DNA of 64,000 nt. Origin: an uncultured Chloroflexota bacterium. GTDB taxonomy: Bacteria; Chloroflexota; Anaerolineae; Anaerolineales; Anaerolineaceae. The stretch covers positions 1 to 64,000 of the forward strand of contig CACYHU010000001.1 in NCBI GenBank assembly GCA_902774215.1, read 5' to 3'. Positions within the stretch are counted from its first letter, which is position 1, and the number at the start of each line of letters is the position of its first letter. A model generated the notes under the pieces. The model ran no database searches. It worked only from the letters and a program-made list of their open reading frames with translations, and was not told where the DNA came from. Below are positions 25,669-33,588 of the stretch, in pieces. Both the position numbers and the translations under genes were made by a program.

Positions 25669-27756
25669 ATGGATAATAATAAGCTAAAAGAAAGTAAGCT
25701 GAATATTTTATTATTTATTGCTGTCTGTCTGCTTGTATTTTTACTGCTGACAACACAAATTTCACTGAGAAGAACCAGCTTTGGTTTGAAAGTAGGCGAT
25801 GTTGCAACAACTGATATAACAGCCCCGCGTACAATCACTTATGTCAGCGATATTTTGACTGAAGAAGCCAGAAATGACGCGGCGGCTAATGTAAATAATA
25901 TTTATCTCCCTGCTGATCCTTCAATTTCAAGAACCCAGGTCCAAAACCTGCGGAATACTTTTCAGTATATCGATGTCGTCAGACATGATGAATACGCAGC
26001 ACGGGATCAGAAAATTGAAGATATCAAAATGATTTCGGTAGTCGATTTTGATGAGGAAACGATCAATCAGATCCTTGATCTGAAAGAAGAGGACTGGACA
26101 ACGCTGAGAGATGAATGTGTTCGGATCCTCGAGAATATAATGCGGAATTCGATCCGGGAAACACAGGTGAATACTCAGATTCAGAATATACCGGCTATGA
26201 CTAATTATTACATCAGTCAGTCGGTCGCGAATCTTGTATCAAAAATCGTTGGTAAATTTGTTAAAGCGAACAGCCTGTACAGTGAAGAGCTGACGCAAAA
26301 GAGTAAAGCTGAAGCAAGTGCTGCGGTTCAGCCAAGGGAACGTACCTTTGTGATCAACCAGACAGTTGTTCAGAAGGGGCAAATCGTAACCGCACTGAAC
26401 TATGAAGCTTTAAATAAAATGGGCCTGGTCGCTTCACAAAACAATCCTGAAAAATATATTTCCGTATTCAGTATCGTTTTTGGCCTTGCTGTTTTCTTCT
26501 TTGTGTTTTTGCGCTGTCATCCGAATGTCGGGATCCACGGGTTTAAAAACTGGCTTGTTGTTTCGATTTTGTTCCTTTTATATCTGATAGCAGGCCGTAT
26601 GTTCATACCGAACCATACTTTGGTTCCTTATCTTTTCCCTGCGTCCGGTCTGGGTATGACAATTGCCGCTTTATTTGGAACACCGCCTGCAGTTGTTTTT
26701 TCATTGTTATTAGCAATTCTGGTTCCTTTTGATTTTTCAAATGCGGTTGTTTTTTGTGTGACTTATTTGCTCGGAGCTGTTTCCACAATAATATTGCTGA
26801 GGAAACAGCGGAATATCGGCGGTTTTCTGAAGACAGGTATATTATCCGGTATTATTTGCATACCGATCGTTATCTCTTATCAATATATCAATGCATATAT
26901 TTTACCGGATACAAGAGGTCTGCTCTCTGTATCCGGTGCAGTAGTTCTGGGCGGGGTGATTTCTGCGGTGCTTTCGCTTTTATCCCATTATCTTATTTCT
27001 CAATGGCTTGGTATTACAACACCAACACAGCTGATGGAAATTTTAAGACCTGATTCACCCCTATTACAGTATTTACTGCAATCCGCTCCCGGAACTTATC
27101 AACATTGTCTTCAGGTGGCAAATCTGGCTGAACAGGCGGCAAAGGATATAGGGGCAGATCCTTTATTGACCCGTGCCGGGGCGATGTACCATGATGTAGG
27201 AAAATCACAAAATCCGGCGTTTTTTGTGGAGAATCAGGTCGCCGGCTCTTTGAATCTTCATTCTGATATGACGCCGCAGGAAAGTGCTGCTACGATCATG
27301 AGGCATGTTACCGACGGCGCTGAACTTGTCCGTAAATATCGTTTGCCTTCAAAGATTGAGGATTTTGTATGGCAGCATCACGGGACCAACATGACCAGAT
27401 ATCAGTATGGTCAGGCTGTTGAAAAATACGGTGAGGAAAATGTTGATCCGGCTGACTTCACATATCCGGGGCCGCGTCCGAATTGCAAAGAAACTGCTTT
27501 GGTCATGCTCGCGGATACCGTAGAGGCCAAGGCAAGGGCTGAACGTCCTTCTAACAAAGAACAAATATCGGAATTGGTAAAAGGTGTTTTTAATCTGTAT
27601 TCGAATTCCGGACAAATGGATAACACGCCGCTGACATTTAAAGATTTATCTATTGCAAGGGAATCTTTTGAAAGAGTCCTGCAAAATATTTATCATCCCC
27701 GTGTGCTTTATCCCGGACAGAATAAGGATCAGGCGGATAATGAAACCGAAAAATAA
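25669..27756 (+). CDS. pgpH: 7TMR-HD family phosphohydrolase (PgpH-like)
   Basis: This is a 695-residue membrane phosphohydrolase. It has an N-terminal helix (about 12-29), a large outside 7TMR-HDED domain (about 45-260), seven membrane helices (about 265-465) and a cytoplasmic HD domain with His479, His508-Asp509 (YHDVGK) and QHHGT. Listeria PgpH of this architecture hydrolyses c-di-AMP; c-di-AMP activity here is inferred from family and from the two c-di-AMP receptor genes at 62 kb. One base separates it from the yqeY stop. Confidence 0.92.
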   Translation: MDNNKLKESKLNILLFIAVCLLVFLLLTTQISLRRTSFGLKVGDVATTDITAPRTITYVSDILTEEARNDAAANVNNIYLPADPSISRTQVQNLRNTFQYIDVVRHDEYAARDQKIEDIKMISVVDFDEETINQILDLKEEDWTTLRDECVRILENIMRNSIRETQVNTQIQNIPAMTNYYISQSVANLVSKIVGKFVKANSLYSEELTQKSKAEASAAVQPRERTFVINQTVVQKGQIVTALNYEALNKMGLVASQNNPEKYISVFSIVFGLAVFFFVFLRCHPNVGIHGFKNWLVVSILFLLYLIAGRMFIPNHTLVPYLFPASGLGMTIAALFGTPPAVVFSLLLAILVPFDFSNAVVFCVTYLLGAVSTIILLRKQRNIGGFLKTGILSGIICIPIVISYQYINAYILPDTRGLLSVSGAVVLGGVISAVLSLLSHYLISQWLGITTPTQLMEILRPDSPLLQYLLQSAPGTYQHCLQVANLAEQAAKDIGADPLLTRAGAMYHDVGKSQNPAFFVENQVAGSLNLHSDMTPQESAATIMRHVTDGAELVRKYRLPSKIEDFVWQHHGTNMTRYQYGQAVEKYGEENVDPADFTYPGPRPNCKETALVMLADTVEAKARAERPSNKEQISELVKGVFNLYSNSGQMDNTPLTFKDLSIARESFERVLQNIYHPRVLYPGQNKDQADNETEK

Positions 27757-27794
27757 TCAGGTCAAAGAAATAATTTAAAAAATTTTGAGGAAAA

Positions 27795-28265
27795 ATGTAT
27801 CTAAATATTGAAGAGTTGAATTCACCAATTGAGATAAACGAAAAGCTTTTGTTTCATATTGCTGAAACGATACTAAATGATTATTATGATGATATTCCTG
27901 ACTTTACGGTCACATTTGTGGAGCCGGAAAAAATAAAGGAGCTGAATCGGAATTTCCGGAATATTGATGCGGTTACAGATGTTCTGTCCTTTGAATCAGA
28001 CGGAGAAATCGATCCGGAAACAGGAAAAGAATATTTGGGTGATATTGTAATTTGTGTGGATCAGGCAAAAAATCAGGCAGAACAATCAGGACATTCACTG
28101 GATAATGAGATCGCTCTGCTTGAAATCCACGGGTTATTGCATTTGCTTGGTTATGATCATGCAAATGATGAGCAGCGTGAGGAAATGTGGAAATACCAAA
28201 ACGCTTATTTAGAACAGTGCGGAATTAAATTAAACCGACGTCCCGGAGAAGATTTTGATTTTTGA
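27795..28265 (+). CDS. ybeY: Endoribonuclease YbeY
   Basis: This 156-residue metalloenzyme is needed for 16S rRNA 3'-end maturation and ribosome quality control. The zinc motif HGLLHLLGYDHANDEQ carries the three His ligands (HGxLHLxGYDH), and RNIDAVTDVLSF is the usual upstream block. Its last 11 bases overlap the start of dgkA, a common ybeY-dgkA arrangement. Confidence 0.96.
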   Translation: MYLNIEELNSPIEINEKLLFHIAETILNDYYDDIPDFTVTFVEPEKIKELNRNFRNIDAVTDVLSFESDGEIDPETGKEYLGDIVICVDQAKNQAEQSGHSLDNEIALLEIHGLLHLLGYDHANDEQREEMWKYQNAYLEQCGIKLNRRPGEDFDF

Positions 28266-28626
28266 ATTTTTAAAAGGCAGAGCCAAATCATTTAAATATG
28301 CTTTTGACGGTATCGGTAGATTCTGGAAAGAAGAAAAGAACACCAGGATCCATATGTTTTTTACCATAGCCGTACTTTTGGCAGCTTTTTTATTGAAAGT
28401 CAGCCCAGCAGAACTCTGTATTCTAATTTTAACAATTGGATCTGTTTGGTGTGCTGAAGCCATGAACAGTGCCGTCGAACGTGTTGTGGATTTGGTTACA
28501 CTGGAGAAGAGACCGTTAGCGAAAGCCGCAAAAGATATAGCCGCGGGGGCAGTTTTGATATTGGCCATATGCTCCGTATTTATCGGATGTATTATATTTC
28601 TTCCAAAAATTGCTGCTCTACTATAA
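28255..28626 (+). CDS. dgkA: Diacylglycerol/undecaprenol kinase
   Basis: This 123-residue small membrane kinase in Gram-positive-type bacteria phosphorylates undecaprenol for cell-wall lipid carrier recycling. Three membrane helices and the signature EAMNSAVERVVDL are present, with an N-terminal amphipathic FKYAFDGIGRFWKEEKNTRIH. The start is a TTG at 28255, with GGAG six bases upstream, inside the end of ybeY. The stop codon lies in the first bases of dispersed-repeat copy 2. Confidence 0.95.
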   Translation: MIFEFLKGRAKSFKYAFDGIGRFWKEEKNTRIHMFFTIAVLLAAFLLKVSPAELCILILTIGSVWCAEAMNSAVERVVDLVTLEKRPLAKAAKDIAAGAVLILAICSVFIGCIIFLPKIAALL

Positions 28627-28800
28627 GAGCTCACTTTGCATTCCAGAGGACATGCTTCGCAAGGCGCGGGATCGAAAGTTCGTATGTTTGCGAAAGCCAC
28701 AGCCCGCGCCTGATTTCCGGGTGCCTGCGGCCCCCATACCCCCGCTGTGTCTGCAGGCTCTTTTTTGATTCACCCACAAAATGCGGTGGTTACCTTTTTA
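28621..28800 (+). repeat. Dispersed structured repeat, copy 2
   Basis: This copy is directly abutted to dgkA: the left end CTATAAGAGCTCAC contains the dgkA stop. Over its length it matches copies 1 and 3, including GCTTCGCAAGGCGCGGG, CCCGCGCCTG, CTGCGGCCCCCATACCCCCG, GGCTCTTTTTTG and ATGCGGTGGTTACC. The GGGGGCC arm has one change (GGGTGCC), weakening that hairpin. The T-run after GGCTC could terminate the dgkA operon transcript. Confidence 0.9.
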
Positions 28801-28842
28801 TGTACTGACTTTTTGATCAATTTCAGCTAAAACCAAAGAAAC

Positions 28843-28851
28843 TGGTATAAT
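28843..28851 (+). promoter_or_regulatory. Extended -10 promoter of rpsF-rpsR
   Basis: TGGTATAAT (28843-28851) is a perfect extended -10 element. No good -35 is spaced correctly, which is acceptable for an extended -10. Transcription would start near 28858, giving a leader of about 70 bases before rpsF. Confidence 0.6.
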
Positions 28852-28876
28852 ATGAAACGTTTGCTGTGAAGCAATC

Positions 28877-28901
28877 TTTCCGTTTCCGTTACGCACGGAA
28901 A
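28877..28901 (+). promoter_or_regulatory. Candidate S6:S18 autoregulatory leader hairpin
   Basis: TTTCCGT (28877-28883) pairs with ACGGAAA (28895-28901) and encloses a second CCG. It sits in the leader immediately upstream of rpsF. A leader motif with a CCG-containing loop is the known binding site of the S6:S18 complex in many bacteria. The match here is by position and CCG content only. Confidence 0.4.
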
Positions 28902-28927
28902 TAATCCCATGGAAAGGAGATACTATT

Positions 28928-29218
28928 ATGCGCAAGTACGAAATCATTTTTATTGCTCATCCGGATCTTGATGAAGAGAACCTCAATAGCATTATTGAGA
29001 AAATCAAGGGTTGGATCGCCGCAGACAAGGGCGAAGTTGTCAGCGTTGATAACTGGGGTAAAAAACGAATGGCTTATCGCATCCGTAAGCAGCGCGATGG
29101 TCAGTATGTACTGATCACTGCCAATATGGAACCTGCTTCCGTGAAGAGCCTTAGCCAGAATATGCGTTTCGTTGAAAGCATCATGCGTTCAATGATCACT
29201 ATCGTTGATGAAGACTAA
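28928..29218 (+). CDS. rpsF: Small ribosomal subunit protein S6
   Basis: This 96-residue primary 30S platform protein binds 16S rRNA together with S18. The family pattern is clear: MRKYEIIFIAHPDLDEE, WGKKRMAYRIRKQRDGQYVLI and MRFVESIMRSMI. A strong AAAGGAGA site precedes the ATG. The usual ssb gene between rpsF and rpsR is absent; rpsR follows after 41 bases. Confidence 0.98.
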   Translation: MRKYEIIFIAHPDLDEENLNSIIEKIKGWIAADKGEVVSVDNWGKKRMAYRIRKQRDGQYVLITANMEPASVKSLSQNMRFVESIMRSMITIVDED

Positions 29219-29259
29219 TTAATCTGTAGAACGGTAAATAACCCGTTCAGGAGACAAAT

Positions 29260-29547
29260 ATGAGTGAAGAAATGATGAATGAACAACAGGAACATCGTGG
29301 TGCTGTGCGTCGTTTTGTTGCCCGCCCGAAGGTTTGTCAGTTCTGTTCAGATAAAAATGTGAAAATTGATTATAAAAATACTGATTTGCTGCGCCGCTTC
29401 GTTACTGAAGAAGGAAAGATTCGTCCGCGCCGCCAGACCGGTACCTGTGCCAAGCATCAGCGTGCGGTTGCATATGCTGTAAAGCGTGCCCGCCAGATCG
29501 CTTTGCTGCCGTTCACATCTGAACCCTATCAGGATGTTGTACGGTAA
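29260..29547 (+). CDS. rpsR: Small ribosomal subunit protein S18
   Basis: This 95-residue S18 partners S6 on the 30S platform. It carries the zinc-type N-terminus (CQFCSDKN ... CAKHQ) and the core [26 protein letters not shown] and [14 protein letters not shown] 25-residue Glu/Met-rich N-terminal extension precedes the core. It is co-transcribed with rpsF and followed by a terminator. Confidence 0.98.
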   Translation: MSEEMMNEQQEHRGAVRRFVARPKVCQFCSDKNVKIDYKNTDLLRRFVTEEGKIRPRRQTGTCAKHQRAVAYAVKRARQIALLPFTSEPYQDVVR

Positions 29548-29571
29548 GAAAGTAAATAAATATGTCATTTA

Positions 29572-29601
29572 GGGCATGGAGAAAACTCTGTGCCCTTTTT
29601 T
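29572..29601 (+). terminator. Terminator after rpsR
   Basis: GGGCA...GAG/CTC...TGCCC arms (29572-29595) with an AAAA loop are followed by a run of T (about 29596-29601). It lies only 14 bases before the ppi gene start, so read-through would be needed for ppi unless it has its own promoter within rpsR. Confidence 0.8.
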
Positions 29602-29614
29602 GAAGGAAGTATTT

Positions 29615-31042
29615 ATGGCAGATACAGAAAAACAAGAATTCAAAAATCCCCGTGATAATAACAAAACGAACAAGGAAAAACGAGAAAGAGAAGAAAAGCA
29701 GACACAAACCCTGCTTCGTGTTGGTACGATCGTTTTTGCTGTCGTTATTATTTGTGTCGTTGTGGCATTAATTCTCGGATTGATCAATAAACCTTCCCGC
29801 AAAGTTGTGGCTAAGGTTGGTGATGAGAATATTACGCTTGAAGAATTCCAGTCGGCTGTGAGAATGCAGCGGTCGAACATCAACAGCAATTACCAGTACA
29901 TGCAGCAGCTTTATTCCATGTTCGGTATGAATATTGATGACTCCACACGTGAGAGCTATGCTGTACAGATGTCTGACGCTTATAAAGGTCTTCTTGGCCA
30001 GAGTGTTCTTTCCAATATGGTTGACCAGCGTGTAATGGCTTATGGCGCCGCTCAGGAAGGTATTACCGTAAGTGATGAGGAAATCGATAATTATTATAAA
30101 GGTCTCTTCGCATATTATCCTAACGGTACTCCTACCGCCACAGCCACAAGTGAGCCGTTTGAAGCAACGCCCACAATCACCGATGAACAGCTTGCTATTT
30201 TGAGATACACCGAAACACCGCTTCCGACAGATGTTCCGACTGAAGAACCGGCTGAGGTTTCAGAAAGTACCGAAGAAACCAATACAGCTGAATTGGAAGA
30301 AACTGTTCAGGAAGCTGAAGATGCTGTTCAGGAAGCAGTAGAAACTGTTGAAGAAAGTGCAGAAGAAGCTGCCGCCGAAGCAGAAAAGATTGCAGAAGAT
30401 ACAGCTGAATTAGTCGATAATGTTTTGAACGAACCTACATCCGAACCGACTGTTGCGCCTACACCGACAGTTTATACGGAAGATATGTTCAAACAGTATG
30501 AATCTGTTTACTTCGCCAATAATTATTATTACAGCAAAGATTTCTTCAAAAACCAACTGCGCTATGATTTGCTTCAGGCCAAGGTTGAAGATAATTTGAA
30601 GGCTGGTATTGCACGTACCGCCGATATGGTCTGGGCACGTCATATCCTTGTTGAAACCGAAGAAGAAGCACAGGCCGCTTTGGACCGCATTAATGCCGGT
30701 GAAGAATTTGCCGATGTCGCTGCAGAGGTCTCTACCGATTCCACAGCAAGCAAGGGCGGTGATCTCGGATGGTTTACCGAAGGTACTATGGTTCCCGCGT
30801 TCAACGATGCAGCTTTCAGTCAGGAAATCGGGACAATCAGTGAACCGGTTCAGACTGATTTCGGCTGGCATCTGATCCAGGTGATCGGTCATGAGGAGCG
30901 TCCGCTTACCAGCAGTCAATATGATACCGCAGTTCAGACTGCTTATCAGAACTGGCTGGATGGATATTCCGAACAGCTTGATATCAACCTCGACGGTTAT
31001 AATGCTGATATGGTACCGACAGATCCTGCTTTTGTCGGATAA
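29615..31042 (+). CDS. Membrane-anchored PpiC/SurA-type peptidyl-prolyl isomerase
   Basis: This extracytoplasmic folding factor has 475 residues from ATG 29615 (AAGGAAG upstream). A very charged N-terminal 30 residues precede one membrane helix (about 35-56). A SurA N-like domain (about 63-165), a long Thr/Pro/Glu/Ala-rich linker (about 170-287, with TPTATATSE and an acidic coiled-coil-like stretch) and a parvulin rotamase domain (about 338-427: ARHILVETEEEAQAAL, SKGGDLGWFTEGTMVPAF, TDFGWHLIQV) follow. The long linker inside the chaperone module is unusual. TPT-type linkers are frequent in Anaerolineae secreted proteins, which supports the taxonomic guess. Confidence 0.9.
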   Translation: MADTEKQEFKNPRDNNKTNKEKREREEKQTQTLLRVGTIVFAVVIICVVVALILGLINKPSRKVVAKVGDENITLEEFQSAVRMQRSNINSNYQYMQQLYSMFGMNIDDSTRESYAVQMSDAYKGLLGQSVLSNMVDQRVMAYGAAQEGITVSDEEIDNYYKGLFAYYPNGTPTATATSEPFEATPTITDEQLAILRYTETPLPTDVPTEEPAEVSESTEETNTAELEETVQEAEDAVQEAVETVEESAEEAAAEAEKIAEDTAELVDNVLNEPTSEPTVAPTPTVYTEDMFKQYESVYFANNYYYSKDFFKNQLRYDLLQAKVEDNLKAGIARTADMVWARHILVETEEEAQAALDRINAGEEFADVAAEVSTDSTASKGGDLGWFTEGTMVPAFNDAAFSQEIGTISEPVQTDFGWHLIQVIGHEERPLTSSQYDTAVQTAYQNWLDGYSEQLDINLDGYNADMVPTDPAFVG

Positions 31043-31061
31043 GATAAAATTATAAGAATCA

Positions 31062-31100
31062 AAAACAGCCTGTTCTGCGAATGATCAGGCTGTTTTTTTT
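31062..31100 (+). terminator. Terminator after the PpiC gene
   Basis: Arms AAAACAGCCTG and CAGGCTGTTTT with a 13-base loop are followed by a T-run to 31100. Confidence 0.92.
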
Positions 31101-31129
31101 CCGGCTATCTGTTCAGGACCCGATGATAC

Positions 31130-31179
31130 AAAAATGACAGGCACTTCACGCGGGTTCCGCCGCAGCAAAGTGCCTGTCA
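31130..31179 (-). terminator. Terminator of the ilv-leu operon, REP-like hairpin
   Basis: TGACAGGCACTT (31135-31146) and AAGTGCCTGTCA (31168-31179) are perfectly complementary over 12 bp, with a GC-rich inner stem (GCGG/CCGC). On the minus strand it follows the ilvE stop and is trailed by ATTTTTGT, so it should end the branched-chain operon. The GTGCCTGTC arm is also found in the REP-like cluster at 5331-5359. Confidence 0.75.
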
Positions 31180-31215
31180 CAATGTTCTCAGTTCTTTAAT
31201 AGATATTCGATCTGA

Positions 31216-32274
31216 TTATAATGTAACTACCCAGCCCATATCATCGGGAACTGTACCTGTCTGCATACCATAGAGTGTATCATACAGTTTCTTACTAAGC
31301 GGACCAACCTTTTCGCCATTAATAGGATAATCTTCGCCTTTGTAATTCAGCAGACCCATCGGAGCAATTACACAGGCTGTGCCGGAAGCCCAGGCTTCGG
31401 TCATGCGCCCTGATTTGGCAGCTTCAATCGCTTCTTCTACCGGCAGACGGCGCTGGTCAACTTCGACTCCCCATTTTTCCAGCAGCTGGATAACACTGTC
31501 ACGTGTGACACCGGGCAGAATAGATCCGGTCAGAGGAGAAGTAACGACCTTCCCGTCAATGACGAAGAAAGCATTGGATGTTCCGACTTCTTCAATATAG
31601 TGATGTTCCTTGGCGTCCAGCCAAAGTACATCATCGCATTTGTACTGAGCCGCTTTTACATTGGCACGCAGTGCTCCGGCATAGTTCCCGCCGCATTTGG
31701 CGAAGCCGGTACCGCCGACAGCTGCCCGGATATATTCATCCTCAACAAGAATGTGACTGACTTTTGAGTGATATGGTGTGACAGGGGTCAGAATGATGAT
31801 AAACCAGTAGCTCTTAGCTGCTACAGGGGCAAGATTTAATTCAGGGGAAATAACGAAAGGACGGATATAAAGGGAAGTACCGGGAAGATCCGGAATCCAA
31901 TCCTGATCGATTTTTACCAATTCTTCAACTGCAGAAACAAAAAGGTCTTCATCTATTTCCGGAATGCACATCCGTTCACATGTGCGACGCATGCGTGCTG
32001 CATTCATGTCCGGACGGAAGAGGTTCACTTTTCCTTCAGGATTACGGTAGGCTTTCATCCCTTCGAATGCTTCCTGTGCATAATGCAGTGTGGTCGCGGC
32101 GGGATCAAGCATCAGCGGACCATACGGGATGATCCTGCCGTCATGCCAGCCCTGTTTTTCATCGTATTCCATGAAGAACATATGATCGGTAAAATATTTC
32201 GCAAAACCGATATCCTGAGGATCCGGCTTTTGCTTTGGATTTTCATTTCGTGTAATAGGGAATGTGTAATGCAT
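31216..32274 (-). CDS. ilvE: Branched-chain amino acid aminotransferase
   Basis: This PLP enzyme catalyses the last step for Leu, Ile and Val: 2-oxo acid plus glutamate to amino acid. At 352 residues it is of the longer (type II, BCAT-like) class. FEGMKAYR, the active-site lysine in GFAKCGGNYAGAL, VGTSNAFFVIDGK and LTGSILPGVTRDSV are present. It is the last gene of the ilv-leu run on the minus strand, separated from leuB only by the DUF815 ATPase gene. Confidence 0.96.
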   Translation of the reverse strand: MHYTFPITRNENPKQKPDPQDIGFAKYFTDHMFFMEYDEKQGWHDGRIIPYGPLMLDPAATTLHYAQEAFEGMKAYRNPEGKVNLFRPDMNAARMRRTCERMCIPEIDEDLFVSAVEELVKIDQDWIPDLPGTSLYIRPFVISPELNLAPVAAKSYWFIIILTPVTPYHSKVSHILVEDEYIRAAVGGTGFAKCGGNYAGALRANVKAAQYKCDDVLWLDAKEHHYIEEVGTSNAFFVIDGKVVTSPLTGSILPGVTRDSVIQLLEKWGVEVDQRRLPVEEAIEAAKSGRMTEAWASGTACVIAPMGLLNYKGEDYPINGEKVGPLSKKLYDTLYGMQTGTVPDDMGWVVTL

Positions 32275-32300
32275 AATAATATCCTTTTCAAAGAATAAAT

Positions 32301-33581
32301 TTATTCAAGATTCTTTTTCCCGGCTTCACCTGAAAGCCAGGTAATTAACTGACTGGCTGTCCTTCCGGACATTCCGCCATGGCGCAGTTCCCATTTTCTG
32401 GCCTGATCATTCAAATCTTTGCTCTCAAGCGTAATATTGCTGCGTTCGGCGAGTTTATCGACAATGTAAAGGTATTCTTTAGCGCCAGGCTTGGGGTAGT
32501 AGATCGTAACGCCAAATCTGCTGGCGAGAGAAAGCTTTTCTTCCATTGTATCTGAATGGTGAATATCATTTTGGTATTCCATATCATTTCGATCTGTCCA
32601 TGTTTCGCGAATCAGATGCCGCCGGTTGGAAGTAGCGTATATAAGAATACGATCCGAGCGCTTTTCCAATGCACCTTCCAGCATAGCTTTCAGCTCTTTA
32701 TAATCGCTTTCGTTTTCTTCGAAAGATAGGTCATCCAGAAAAATGATAAAATGGTAATTGCGCTTTTTTATGGAAGCCATCACATGAGGAAGAAGCCTGC
32801 GGTCCTGTTTCGACAATTCAACCAGACGGAGACCCTTACTGAAGTAATCATGCATCAGAGCATGGACACTGGTTGATTTGCCTGTTCCGCTGTCGCCATA
32901 TAATAATACATTATTGGCGGCAAAACCATTAAGAAACGCTTCCGTATTCTCTTTCAGCGTCCTTTTTTGTGTTTCCAACCCAATCAGATCATCGAAGGAT
33001 ACATCGATATCGTCAGTAACAGGGATCATATCCAGGTTTTTGTCATCTTCAGATATGCGGAATGCTTTGTAGAGACCGTATATACCAACACCATACGCTG
33101 CATAAAATTGTGTTATCCGGTCCGCAAATTCTGACTCTGATTTACAGGATACAAGATCTGCGCATAGCGTTTTTATCGTATTCCCGACACGATTTGCGGA
33201 AATATCGGATCTATGGGGTTTATAAGCGGTCATCAGCTGAAGCCGGCCAAACTGCTGCAGATCAAGCGAAAAAAAGCTGTGTATCATATTTATATCTTTC
33301 TCCGCGAGCTTCATTATTGTTGAATCTGCATCAATTTTCTGCCTTTCACAGGTCAACGAAAAAGCGTTTTCATGTGTCATAAGCATATATGTAAGCCAAT
33401 ACTGCCAGATGTTGCCAGAGAGGGAAAATTCCGCAGCAAAGCTGACAAGATACCGGAGCAATTCATTTGACGCAGCATGATCCTTCGGATCATGCAATAC
33501 GGAAAGAGTCTCGTGCCATCCTGCAGGCTCTAAACGCTCCCTGTCATTGTAAAACAGAAATTCAGCCGGATAATCTAACAC
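32301..33581 (-). CDS. DUF815-family AAA+ ATPase
   Basis: This 426-residue ATP-binding protein of the DUF815 family has an N-terminal helical region (1-190), then the family block DDIDVSFDDLIGLETQKRTL leading to Walker A GDSGTGKS (229-236) and Walker B FLDD (281-284). EGALEKRSDRILIYATSNRRHLIRE and RFGVTIYYPKPG follow. The role is unknown. It sits inside the branched-chain amino acid cluster, 7 bases from the leuB stop and 26 bases before ilvE. Co-transcription is therefore nearly certain, although no link to the pathway is known to me. Confidence 0.88.
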   Translation of the reverse strand: MLDYPAEFLFYNDRERLEPAGWHETLSVLHDPKDHAASNELLRYLVSFAAEFSLSGNIWQYWLTYMLMTHENAFSLTCERQKIDADSTIMKLAEKDINMIHSFFSLDLQQFGRLQLMTAYKPHRSDISANRVGNTIKTLCADLVSCKSESEFADRITQFYAAYGVGIYGLYKAFRISEDDKNLDMIPVTDDIDVSFDDLIGLETQKRTLKENTEAFLNGFAANNVLLYGDSGTGKSTSVHALMHDYFSKGLRLVELSKQDRRLLPHVMASIKKRNYHFIIFLDDLSFEENESDYKELKAMLEGALEKRSDRILIYATSNRRHLIRETWTDRNDMEYQNDIHHSDTMEEKLSLASRFGVTIYYPKPGAKEYLYIVDKLAERSNITLESKDLNDQARKWELRHGGMSGRTASQLITWLSGEAGKKNLE

Positions 33582-33588
33582 AAAAGCC

